DNA of 26,735 nucleotides, from NCBI GenBank assembly GCA_036897485.1, contig JAYMTF010001062.1, forward strand, positions 1-26,735, written 5' to 3'. Positions within the stretch are counted from its first letter, which is position 1. Each line of letters opens with the position of its first letter. The position numbers and the translations under genes were made by a program. The notes below the pieces were generated by a model. The model was not told where the DNA came from. It searched no databases and saw nothing but the letters and a program-made list of their open reading frames with translations. Shown piece by piece: positions 1-10,110 of the stretch. Origin of the DNA: Pelargonium nanum (taxonomy: Eukaryota; Streptophyta; Magnoliopsida; Geraniales; Geraniaceae).

Positions 1-34
1 TATGAGGGACGGCACCGTTCCAACGAAGATGAAA

Positions 35-74
35 GTGTCGTTTAAATTTTTTAATTTTCATGCTTAAACGACAC
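35..74. repeat. Inverted repeat, 11-bp arms with 18-base loop
   Basis: GTGTCGTTTAA at 35-45 is matched by its exact complement TTAAACGACAC at 64-74. The loop is AT-rich. It could fold as a hairpin in DNA or RNA. Whether it is a transposon remnant or chance is not known. Confidence 0.6.
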
Positions 75-122
75 AGTTTTAATTTATTTTCTAACACTAA
101 AATTAGTTCAAAACTACGTAGT

Positions 123-152
123 GATATAAGCTTATATCAGTTAACTGATATA
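123..152. repeat. Two overlapping perfect palindromes
   Basis: GATATAAGCTTATATC (123-138) is a perfect 16-bp palindrome. TATATCAGTTAACTGATATA (133-152) is a perfect 20-bp palindrome. They share six bases, so only one can extrude as a cruciform at a time. No function is known. Confidence 0.7.
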
Positions 153-925
153 CATTTTACTCTACATATACATAAACCACAACTTGGGTTGTGAAATTTT
201 CACCAAAAAAGAAGCTCACACTACGACAATTAAAGACAAATGAGAGTACCCAAAATCCTCATTAGACTCGAGCCCTTGACGGTCACACTCATTTTGGCAA
301 AACCTAATACGACAAATTTTCATTTATGATACAAGTTCTGAACCGCACAGTACTCTTGCGACTCCGGTTCAGGTTCACGCACCAATATAATTGGTCTATC
401 ACAGTACGTATTCTTTCATAATTTAATGTATTTGAATATGTGACATTCTTCAATATATTTTAAAAAAATTCTTAGTTTAGATCAGCAAAGCTAAATTCAC
501 TCCAGTTCGGTCCACAACACTAACATCTTTTTAGCAAACGGATCAAACGGTCCACAGTGATCGTGGTCGTCAACATGGATCGATGGCTTCAACTTTTTCT
601 TTTGAATATTAGAAGAATGTAAACGGACAGGAGACAGAAAGGTTATATGGAACTGAAAAAGTTAAAGAACAATAAAAAAAGCAAACTTAACAACATAGAA
701 TTAGAATTATCCACCTCTTACTCCATCTATGCAACTTCGGAGACAGCCAAAAAACAAAGTAAACAGCAACAACAAAAAAAGAAGTGAAAAAATAAAAACA
801 AAAAAATTGACTAGCTAGCTTGAGCTAAACATGATATTAACCATCACCATCATCTTGAACATGGATCATCATCGAGATACGTAATGGTCGCTCACAGGGA
901 CACGATCGTGGCCGTTGGTTTTTGT

Positions 926-1723
926 CTACCTTGTGAAGTCGTGGACTAGGCCGGGCCGGTCCGTGACGTTGAGCCTCCAAGAGAGAAACGAATCTCTGTT
1001 GTCCACGTCTTCGATGAACCGGAATTCATTTCCGGCCGGCGAGTAGCAGGGCATTTTCTGCGACTGCTGAGCCCATGGAATGTTATTAAACTGCTGCTCC
1101 ATAATGTTTCCGGTGCCGCCGCCGGTGGCGGCGGCAGCGGAGGCTCTCCGCTCCTCCTTCTTGAATCGGATGCCGCAAGCATTGCATAGCGACTGCATTG
1201 ATTGATTAATAAACAAAATTATTAAAAATGAATAAATAAATATGGACATTAAATCTGAAAGATTAAATGTGAAATGCATGCATGCCTTGGGGCCTCTGGG
1301 ACCGTTCCGCCAGAGCGGAGTGGAGGTGGTGTCGCAGTTGGCGCAGCGGCGGGCGAGCAACGGATCGCTTCCGTTGCCGCCGCGGACGGACTTCTGGGAT
1401 TGTCCGGCGGACGGTGAGCTTTTGGGCTGCAAGACGTCCCACCGGAAGTTGGACATGCAGGAACCGGAGGAGCGCCGTTCGTGGCGGCTCCGGCGGTCGT
1501 CGTCGTCGCCGCGCGTGGAGGGAGTCCCCAGAGAGAGCGTGCAATCCACAGAACTAGAAGAAGAAGAAGCGTATTGGTTATACATGTGATGATCAGCTTG
1601 GTGGTGGTGGTCGTCGGAGTAGTGGTTGTTGGGCATGGAGAAGAGCATGGAGAAGGAGGTGGCTTGGCTGTGAAACAGACCGCACGTACACGGACCCACC
1701 ATGTTGCTGCACCGGTGCATCAT
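926..1723 (-). CDS. HAN-like: HANABA TARANU-like GATA-type zinc finger transcription factor
   Basis: Two coding exons on the minus strand, 1723-1286 and 1192-926, give 234 residues. The zinc finger (residues 127-152 of the spliced protein) is C-X2-C-X18-C-X2-C, the plant class IV form: CANCDTTSTPLWRNGPRGPK from exon 1, then SLCNAC from exon 2, followed by a basic tail (GIRFKKEERR). The N-terminal motif VDCTLSLGTPSTR (59-71) after a Ser run, the CTCGLFHSQ segment near residue 12, and the C-terminal FLSWRLNV...VHDFTR are hallmarks of the HAN/GATA18-19-20 group. In Arabidopsis, HAN sets meristem and floral-organ boundaries and patterns the embryo. At 234 residues it is shorter than HAN itself (about 295), so a HAN-LIKE paralogue is possible. 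The start is the first of two adjacent ATGs. The coding exons are far more GC-rich than their surroundings, which creates open frames on the opposite strand. The intron 1285-1193 has a GC donor and no in-frame stop. Confidence 0.95.
   Translation of the reverse strand: MMHRCSNMVGPCTCGLFHSQATSFSMLFSMPNNHYSDDHHHQADHHMYNQYASSSSSSVDCTLSLGTPSTRGDDDDRRSRHERRSSGSCMSNFRWDVLQPKSSPSAGQSQKSVRGGNGSDPLLARRCANCDTTSTPLWRNGPRGPKACMHFTFNLSDLMSIFIYSFLIILFINQSMQSLCNACGIRFKKEERRASAAAATGGGTGNIMEQQFNNIPWAQQSQKMPCYSPAGNEFRFIEDVDNRDSFLSWRLNVTDRPGLVHDFTR
1193..1285 (-). other. GC-AG intron inside the GATA finger (93 nt, in frame, no stop)
   Basis: On the minus strand exon 1 ends ...CCCAAG, followed by GCATGCATGCAT. 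Exon 2 begins TCGCTATGC after an ATGCAG acceptor. The junction restores the family-standard K-S-L-C order, so the donor dinucleotide is GC, not GT. The intron is a multiple of three and contains no stop, so a retained transcript adds 31 residues between the two cysteine pairs. I see no GT donor nearby that would keep the PRGPK segment. Confidence 0.85.
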
Positions 1724-1766
1724 TTTTAAAAAACAAGCTCAGTGAAATGAAGCAGCAATGGAGGTT

Positions 1767-1906
1767 GGGAGGAGGAGGAGGAGGAGGTGGGTTTAATAAT
1801 AAGGGAGAGACAGAGAGAGTACGAGCAAACAGTGTAAGCGAAGAGAGAAGGAGATTGCAATAATAAAAGAGTTGAAAAATAAGTTAGGAGAGAGAGAGGA
1901 GAGAGT
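1767..1906 (-). promoter_or_regulatory. GA/GGA-rich arrays in the presumed leader of the HAN-like gene
   Basis: A GGA-triplet run (1767-1787) and GA-dinucleotide runs (about 1805-1819 and 1887-1906) lie just upstream of the start codon. They read as CT/TCC-rich sequence in the sense strand. CT-rich leaders are common in plant genes. GA repeats are known sites for BASIC PENTACYSTEINE proteins at developmental genes. Function here is inferred. Confidence 0.45.
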
Positions 1907-1928
1907 GTTGTTTGGTAGCTTTTATAAG

Positions 1929-2009
1929 CTAATAAAATGGCGAAATAAGAGTCAGCAGCAGGAAGGAGCAGCGGTCCACGTTGTTGTCGTCAAATGAGAG
2001 AAATGACAT
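1929..2009 (-). CDS. Upstream ORF 2 in the HAN-like leader (26 codons)
   Basis: An ATG at 2009-2007 opens a 26-codon frame ending at TAG (1931-1929), about 205 nt before the HAN-like start. Its ATG shares its A with the last base of the stop codon of the preceding uORF, giving TAATG. It is a real uORF only if transcription starts at the TATA box near 2146. The peptide is not recognised. Confidence 0.35.
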   Translation of the reverse strand: MSFLSFDDNNVDRCSFLLLTLISPFY

Positions 2010-2074
2010 TAGATACGTATTTGGTAGGAGGTGGTGGCAGCAGAAGCAGGGACAGAGATGGACCCAGATTGCAT
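2009..2074 (-). CDS. Upstream ORF 1 in the HAN-like leader (21 codons)
   Basis: An ATG at 2074-2072 opens a 21-codon frame ending in TAA at 2011-2009. It is the first ATG below the predicted TATA box. The peptide is rich in Ser, Ala and Thr and is not recognised. If the leader starts near 2117, ribosomes meet this frame, then uORF 2, then the main frame. Confidence 0.35.
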   Translation of the reverse strand: MQSGSISVPASAATTSYQIRI

Positions 2075-2141
2075 GTTATAATAAACGAGTTGAGTCAGGT
2101 TCACTATTGTTGTTGTAAGTTGTAGTGGTTTTTAGTGTGGG

Positions 2142-2150
2142 AATTTATAG
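2142..2150 (-). promoter_or_regulatory. Predicted TATA box of the HAN-like gene
   Basis: CTATAAATT on the minus strand is a close match to the plant TATA consensus. Transcription would start about 30 bases on, near 2117, giving a leader of roughly 390 nt. No transcript evidence is available from sequence alone. Confidence 0.45.
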
Positions 2151-2193
2151 ATGCGGTAAAGAGAAAATGGGGGTGGGGTTGGTCAAAAGAGGG

Positions 2194-2199
2194 CACGTG
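2194..2199. promoter_or_regulatory. G-box CACGTG upstream of the TATA box
   Basis: A palindromic CACGTG lies about 45-50 bp upstream of the predicted TATA box of the HAN-like gene. A W-box-like TTTTGACC (minus strand) is close by, near 2182-2189. These are known bHLH/bZIP and WRKY site types. Use at this promoter is inferred. Confidence 0.3.
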
Positions 2200-5000
2200 A
2201 CTAGAGGGAACAGTCTTCCATGGATCGACTAGTATCTGGGTGTCTCCGATCACGAGGGAGGGAGGGTCTATTTGTTAAAGTAATATATACATGAAAAACC
2301 TCTGTCCGTATCTCTGCCTCTGCCACTGCCACTGCTACCCTCCCAAGGAAAATGGAATAGTTCCTTTGCCTTTTCTCCTCCCTCCCTCCATCTACGCGTC
2401 CCTCCACGCTCCTTTCTCTTATCACATCTTATTCCTTCAATTCTTGCCCTCTCCAAGACTCCAACTATAGGGTTATGCTCAATTGTGATTGATGATACGT
2501 CCAATATTTAACTATATGAGTTGGTTAGTAGCACTGTGACACGTGAAATTCATTTTTTACTATTGGTTTGATGAATTGTTGAAAAAATGTTAAGAGGTTT
2601 TAAAACAAAACAAGCAATTGCGCAACTGGTATGACTTTTGAAAAGCAGTGATCATTATATAACTCCAGGGTCACATCTTCTTGAGAGAGATCTTTAGGTA
2701 ATGTTGGTCACTTGTATCCAAAAGGGTTCTTATAGAGCACGGTCATGGGGAGTGACTCCCTCACCCGAAGAGAGTTTTTATATAGGGGTGGTTATGCTAA
2801 TGATTTTTTTTTATTGGCAGTACCAACATGGGAGACCCAAATTTGAGATCTCGAGTACCGGACACCTTCAATTGTTTGTCTAGATAAGTGTTGGTGGTTA
2901 CGCTAGTGACTTTATATAAGATTGTGTGTTGGGGACATCATCACGATCCCCTCATAACGTGGGTATAAATAAGATTGGTTTTAAACTGAAATGCAAATTT
3001 TCAAACTGGTCAAGTTCTAATTTCGTTCTCCTTGTTATGACCTCAACATAATTTCTTTTGATTGCAATTCGCGCATAGCTCAATCATAGTTATCACTTGA
3101 GAGAGACGCACAAATTGTATAAATAATATAATCGCGAGGATAGAATAATACAATCTCGGGTTTTTGACATTAATTGTGAGCATTAGATATACTCGAAGAA
3201 AATCTTAGGGTTTTGACATTAAAGACTCTATATATAACGTGACATGCCTGCTCAATCCACCATCACAACATGTTAATGTGTCCCTTATTTATGTAGGGAA
3301 AATATGTGACAATTTGGAATGATTGAGGGACAGTGTAGGTCACGCGACGCAGTGGGGTTGAGAAGAAGCAAGGAAGCAAGCAATTAATCCTCGCACACGG
3401 GGTGTCACCATGATTTTACTATAAGAATTCAACACAACAATCACTACACTCTCTGTCTTGTTTTTACTATTTATTGTACGTGTTGAAACTCAAAACCACA
3501 GTCCATAATCAACCAACCAAGACACTATTTAGACATTGCTTCCTCTTAATTTCCCTATAGGTCCAATCCACCAATCATATTATATGACCTCAACACGTAC
3601 CATACCACCTATCATAAACAACGACCCATGCACTTCAACAAATCTCAGTTTCAGTACTCGTACAATTAGTATTTCAAAATCTGTTGCCATCACGTGAACC
3701 AGAATCCAACATAGCCAAATTCGACATGATAAATGATAATCCCCTCTTGTTAGTTACGTCTTGTTTGGTAAAATTGCTCGAAAACTGTAAGGATTTGAAC
3801 CGGCTTTATTATAAAAAGTTGAATTTCGTGTAAATATTGTACTTCGATAAAAACAATTTTTAAAACGACCAAATGGATATGAAGTATTTCAGAAACAACT
3901 TAATAACATCAATCATTACATACGTTCTCATAAAACATTTAATATTTATCATAATAGTTACAACAACATGTCCATTAACTGATTAATTTAACGTATTAGG
4001 TTCGGTCGATCTCATTAACAAATAAATTCAACATTATCTGCAGAAACAACATATATATAGTATATCACACGTTAGTAAAACAAAATATAGAACTAGTACG
4101 TCAACCTTATCGACATATCAAGACGGCTAATCAATTTGCATTTTATGGGGGTATGATTGTAATTTACGAAAACAAAATCATGTTGAGTCAGTCTGTATTT
4201 TATGTCACTTACACATCCATTAAAAATTTGTCACGTCATCAACATAACAAATTTTATTCTTTAGTTAAAATAAGTGTTTTTTATATACCTATGTCATAAG
4301 AAGTAGATAATGAGTCCCTCTTATTCCAAGTTCCAAGTTTTGCAATAATAATCCATTAAAATATTTATATATATCATACGAAAATTCGTCAAATATATAT
4401 ATCATACAAAATCACTTTTTAACATATTTATTACTAAACAATGCATACTTTTATATGCGGCATAAAATCAAGTAGAAGTGTTATTAAACAACCACTAATG
4501 TAGTTTTTTCTTTTCCTTTTTTTTCAAATTTGGCTGCTTCCGAACAAGCACTAGATCAAAATCCAAAACTCATTATCATATTCATCACCAAGATCAGCAA
4601 AACAAAAAAGCTTTTAAAACTTAGGTCTGGTGCACGGTAGTATTTGGTAATTGTAGCAGAAGCGTCAGCATATGATAAGTACTCAGAAGATCCGGAGATT
4701 TTCCAAAACTAATTAACAACTACTACTATTTAAATAGATTTCACTAATTTTTTAAAGGAAAGATAAAGCAAAGATAAAGGGCATACAAAATATTGGATAC
4801 TCTGCAATCATCACCAACACAACTCTTCTTCTTAATATTCTTCTTCTTCTCCTACTAGTGTAATAATAGGCTTTGAGTCAAAGATTGAAACTCTAAAAAG
4901 AAAAGTTGTTGCTTCATTTCAAGTTTGATAAAACCAAAAATATATTTTACAAAATAATAAAATAAACATAAAAACAAAGAGACCCCACATGCATGTATGA
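2200..5000. other. Intergenic, no gene seen; likely HAN-like distal promoter
   Basis: This is AT-rich sequence with only short, unconvincing open frames. An imperfect 21-bp direct repeat occurs at 3153-3173 and 3202-3222 (shared core TTTTGACATTAA). A 17-bp near repeat, GGTGGTTATGCTAATGA-like, occurs at 2787-2803 and 2893-2909. No tRNA, rRNA or recognised microRNA precursor was seen. Confidence 0.45.
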
Positions 5001-5096
5001 TGAATACGATAGCTTAGGGTTGGTGAAACTCGAAGCCACAAGGAGGGTCCTCTTCGACCCCATTCGATCGAAAGATTCAAAAAGACATGAATGTAT

Positions 5097-5112
5097 GAGA
5101 GAGAGAGAGAGA
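5097..5112. repeat. (GA)8 microsatellite
   Basis: Sixteen bases of uninterrupted GA dinucleotide lie in the spacer. Confidence 0.85.
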
Positions 5113-6183
5113 TCGTCTAGAGATTGGTGAGGACGATGACCACATGCATTAGTTACGACCAACACTTTCCAAAATATGCCCTCTCGGCCTCTTCTCTACT
5201 ATTTGCTTTGTATGCTGCAATACAAGCCAAAAACATTACCATTACCCCAAAAACACTAACATTTTAATTATATTTTGTGTACCTCTCTCTACACATGCAT
5301 CTATATTATATACATATGGGTGTGTGTATATTCCTATGTCGTAATAGAATGTGTAATTTTGCACTTTCCCATGCAGCCCCTGTTCCCGTGATTGCTCATA
5401 TACTTGCATATTTTTGTTTTATATTGTTATTCAACTCAATTTTATTGTTTAATGAGTTTATGGAACTAACTTAGTAACTTGAATAAAGTTTGAATAATTA
5501 AATTAAATCTTGTTAACTTTTTTTTTGTATTAAGGATAATAAATATTATTTGTTTGGTATTGAAATTTTTGAATCAAATTATATGTTATTGGTTGAATTC
5601 TTAATTTTACCACTATTTAATCTTTCCAAAATGTTTTGAGCAATGGAATGGTCCTTCAATAATTAATAGTAATGTCGTACTATAGTTTTCTCAAAATAAG
5701 AATTATATTAGGGCTTTACACACAAACAAAAAATTATGTGCGTTAATCTTATTTAATTGTGTGTACTTGTACACACTATTCATAGTTAAATATTAACCCT
5801 TTTTAATTAGTAGTACTAATAAATACTATTTTTTTTTTATACAGAAAGGTGCCGAAATCCTATATTGCAAAATAAATACTATATTTAGAATGCTAAAAAA
5901 TATAATTGGAAGATGAGTTGCATCTAATATGTTCATATATGAGAATGAATGACATGAATCATGATTGTTTACGTGTGAGAGCGGTGCAACACGATAGATT
6001 CATACTTTAATAAAGTGTTATTTTAAGCTAATAAAATGAGTCATGATTTGGTCAGAATCTCCGTAAACATAAATTTATTTAGACATATATAAGTAAAATT
6101 TTAATATAAAGTTGTCTTCTTACTCGTTACTATTATTATTTTGGCGCACCTTAAAGAAAAATATAACTCAGATTCTCTATATG

Positions 6184-6204
6184 GTGTGTGTATATATATA
6201 TATA
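6184..6204. repeat. Compound (GT)n(TA)n microsatellite
   Basis: A short GTGTGTG run passes directly into alternating TA. This is a typical length-variable plant microsatellite. Confidence 0.8.
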
Positions 6205-9200
6205 CTTATTTTGCCATTCACGAAAAAAATGTATTTGGTCTAAATCACTAAAAAGAGTAAATTAAAGTACCAATAAATGGACAAGTGTTGTTCACGCGTC
6301 GCGTGGAAATGAAACTTATTGGGTTAGACGAAATTAAGAATAGTTAATGAAGATAGGGAGGGGATGTTTTTATTCTCCTGATTTCTTTTTATTAATGGAG
6401 CTGTGGGATTTGGTTAATCATCATCATAATTAAGGTTCTTCACCGCCTCACTCGCACAACACAAAAACACCAATTACGATGATAATAACATGCTCGATAA
6501 TTAATCATGATGTTATGTGGCTCGTTGGATATGGTGGGCCCCACTCGGCTCTTCACTTCCCAATGTTGAACCAGATCGTTTTGGAATATTAAATAATCAT
6601 AATTACTCGCATATTTCGCTAATCGATGTGCCACGTGGGCATTGCGTAGGTACTGATCTTGTTTGCATGCATGCAAGCAAGCAAATGTGTCTATATAAAA
6701 CTATATACTATACTATTTTAAAAAAAAACTATATAGTATACAAAATGTTTTCTGTATTTTTCTCATAAGAATACAATAATGAAGTTAGTGTATTACTAAT
6801 AAAGAGAAGAATTCGTAGTATATGTTTAAGTACATGTATCTGGCGTTTGAAATCTGAACGATTTTTTAATATATAAGGAAAATTCAAAAAAAAAACGGAG
6901 ATGTCAAAGACGTGATCATCAAGTGATGCAAGTTGGAGCTAATGAATGAGAAACTCGATCATGAGATCGATAGAATTATAAACTCTATAAATGAAAAGAT
7001 TTGATATTATGAAAATTTATTTTAGCACAAAGCCTCAAAATTAAAACGGTCATGTTTGAGATACTTATCGGTTGTTAGCAACATAAATATTAAAGTATTG
7101 CAAATATATATCAGTGGAATAAAAAAGACGCAATAGTATAATATAAAATCTAATAAGTGCTCGACACCCATCATTTCCAATTACAAACAAGAGTAAATCA
7201 TGAATGAATACGAAAGAAACATATACAGCACATGTAATTGAGTTCTCACTTCTATTTGATAATTTAACATTTTGAATGAACAAAATGAATAACTTTAGTG
7301 TTTGTATATCCTCAAAAGCAACAAGATACAACTGGAATGAATCTATGTAGCACTCTTTAATGGAAAAATGGAATATGTTGGTGGGTTATGAGTGTTGGAG
7401 GGGTTTGGGGATTGGTCTGGTGATTTTGTTGTTGACAGGATCTTTTGGGTATTTGGCAATGCCAAGTAAGGGTAAAGTAATGATATTTAGGAGGAAGCAA
7501 AGAAAAGAAAAAGTGTTGATGAGATTGAGAAGCCCAATATATATGGATTTATGAGAATTGACCAACAAATATATATTGTGATTTTAGAAACCCCAATCCA
7601 ATCCATCTCCCTATAAAGATAACTTGTTATCACTTGTCATTATCATGACATCTCAGGAACAACTGTAACCTCTAATTGTCTCCTCTTAGGAGGTCTATCA
7701 ATATAGTCTTTTACTCATAGTTCTATGCCAAATTCTTTCTTACAACCTATTATTGGTACTTCCTTTACCTTTTTCTCCTTTTTATTATTTTAGTAATACT
7801 CAAGACCACAATAAAGAATTCTAAGTTATGAATTTTTTTTGGGTGAGTTTATAGTGTTTTATAATTAGATTTGGATTATTTGCATGACATATTATTATAA
7901 TATGATTAATGACTCGTACACTAAGTAGGATGAGTTTAATTGATCGTGCGACTCTATTCGACTCTAATTTAATTTAGACGACAACTACCTAGTGTTTATA
8001 TGCCCAAAATTTGTACATTATTTTCAGTTCATAATTTATTTTAATACTAGACCAATTTCAATTATGAAATTGTTGCAATGCCATTTATAAAGACATTAAA
8101 GTCATGTTATGTAGTTTTGTATTAAAAATAATATTATACGATGAACCAAATTACATTGTTATAATAAAAGAATCGAAAAATGTATAGTGAATTCGTAGTT
8201 GTATTGATATCATATATACAACTTAAATATATACTTATTGCACGAAAGTAAGTCAAGTATTTACTTATTTATATATGTAAGAATTGAAAAGTAACTATGG
8301 TTTTATGTCATTAGATCTTTCTTTATGCATTTAAACCCGACATGCATACAACTCAAAGGAACAATAATGTACATTTGTTATTTTAATAAGTTTCACTATG
8401 GATACTCTATTATAATTCTATTTAATTAACAAATTCAATTTGATTTATTTACCATGCTTAATTACATCCTCCTAATTAATGCACTTAGCTACCATTGCTG
8501 TCTACTTTCTCTTTTGGATCTGGGTTACTTCATAACAAAAAAAAAGTTTAAAGGGACACAAGAATAAGAATATATACCTAGCTAGCTAGTTGATGACCAA
8601 AATAAGACATAAAACATAGTAGGAGCAAAAAGAAACCTTAAAGAACAAGACCCATTGATCACCGACATGTGAATATTGCCCAAAATTTGGGAGAAGCATA
8701 ATTTTTGGGGTTGGATCTAGCTATGATCTGGTTCTCCCCTGACCAATGTCCTTTACCTCCACAATATATGTTGCCTTTACATCCTTGTATCTCTTGTATA
8801 CTTTGAATCTCTCTTTTTGATCATCATATTATTCTTGAATCATCAAATGTGAGCATACAATAATATTTACACCTATTTGCTTTGCTTCTTTTGTTTCTTG
8901 TCACAACTCACAACACCATTCACCAATGTAAATGTTGTGGTGTGATCTATGACCAGTCAAGGAAAAAAGTATTGATCAATCCTTGCCTTGTCATGCTGGT
9001 TTTGTCTCTGTGTGTATTGTGCTACACATCTCGAATTGTCCCACCCAATAATTGACACTTTGAATTTAGAGATTTGGTTTGGAATCTATGTTTGGATCAG
9101 GCTTTTCTCTCTTCCATTTACCAACTTTTGTTTATAATGTTGTAGAATCTAGTATATGTGTTCAGTGATCCAACCATTAGATATTTTTCATGCTATCATA

Positions 9201-9339
9201 CTTTACCTACCTATATGACTAATCATATTCCGCGCGGTTAGATTTGAGTTATAGCTGGTTTGACTGGGCGGATTCTAAATTAGATCATATAAATTGTAAT
9301 TTATTTTAATTTGACCATATAATTTGCTTCCAATTAAGC

Positions 9340-10110
9340 TATTTTGCAACTACTTAATACTCCTTTGATGCCTCGTAAAGACCTAACCCTGGTTCGACTC
9401 ATCTCATACCCATTTTCGCAATTTTTGGGACCAAATTCTAGCCCATTTAAGTTTTACCCATATCTCTCCTCAACATTGCCTATATGTGCTTACTTTAGAA
9501 TCCGTGTATATGTTGTGTCACGCGATGACCCCCATTAGTAGTGGGCCACTACATGTGACCCTTGACTTGGACAATACTTCTTGCAAATTGATCGCACACC
9601 CTCGTAGGTATTCTTACTTTTCATGAGCATGCAAACAAGACCTTCAAGCTTTGTGAGCCTCCTTATATACAATCTACTCACTTCATATAAGCCTTTTGCG
9701 CGTAAGACCTTCATGTATACAATCTGTATCGCTCCAAATATACTATGGACCCTAAACTCCTCAAGTCAACAAGTCGTGAGCCATCCGGTCCTCCAAACTC
9801 ATTGTCAGTGAGATACTCATAATTGACAATCTCTCACACCCTTGAACTACATCATGTTGGTAAGTACATGTGAAAGTCCTACGCATGGTAGTATGATACG
9901 TCTTAGGACAACCTTATAAACTTGACCTTTTACCGCTTTCTCGGGCAATACTACCTCAACATATTTTGGATATTGATACATCGTCACCTCATTTTGGGCT
10001 CAACGACACGTTACTGTGATCTTCGTCTTTACATCATCATCTGATAAATACTATCATCTTTTAACACCACCCAATGTGAGACTTTAACATTCACTACAAC
10101 AAGTAAAATG
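9340..10110. mobile_element. Possible LTR-retroelement relic, degraded
   Basis: This segment is less AT-biased and more pyrimidine-rich on the plus strand than its surroundings. It ends in a phrase near 10068-10105 (ACCCAATGTGAGACTTTAAC) that resembles the tails of many plant LTRs and solo LTRs. I could not find paired LTRs, a primer-binding site, or gag/pol coding sequence. It may be a solo LTR fragment or another old repeat. Confidence 0.25.

Larger units (their letters stand above)
1..925. other. 3' flank of the HAN-like gene, no coding signal
   Basis: This AT-rich stretch lies beyond the stop codon of the minus-strand GATA gene and probably includes its 3' UTR. I see no protein-like reading frame on either strand. 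It holds an 11-bp inverted repeat (35-45 with 64-74), two overlapping perfect palindromes (123-138 and 133-152) and a short dyad ACCAAT-ATA-ATTGGT at 381-395. No clear polyadenylation signal could be placed on the minus strand. Confidence 0.5.
5000..9340. other. Intergenic, no gene seen
   Basis: AT-rich spacer. It holds a (GA)8 run at 5097-5112 and a GT/TA microsatellite near 6184-6204. Frames of 60-88 codons occur on both strands, but they are low in complexity, lack recognisable domains and show no exon structure. Nothing supports a gene. Confidence 0.45.

Noticed and set aside
1242..1589. 115-codon plus-strand frame over the HAN-like exon, and other plus-strand frames at 1282-1729
   Set aside because: They are antisense shadows of a GC-rich coding exon; the sequence is low-complexity Arg/Ser with no domain.
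2701..2883. 60-codon plus-strand frame with a 17-bp near repeat nearby
   Set aside because: No recognisable protein features; probably chance in a repeat-derived stretch.
5160..5222. Minus-strand pseudo-exon after a TTGCAG acceptor, about 20 codons ending in KCWS and stop
   Set aside because: It looks protein-like, but no upstream exon with matching phase or known family could be found; too short to exclude chance.
7360..7568. Short hydrophobic frames on both strands
   Set aside because: Low-complexity, about 60 codons, no recognised peptide family; hydrophobicity follows from T-rich sequence.
8930..9010. Imperfect stem (ACCAG...CTGGT) considered as a microRNA precursor
   Set aside because: Pairing is patchy and no known mature microRNA sequence is present.
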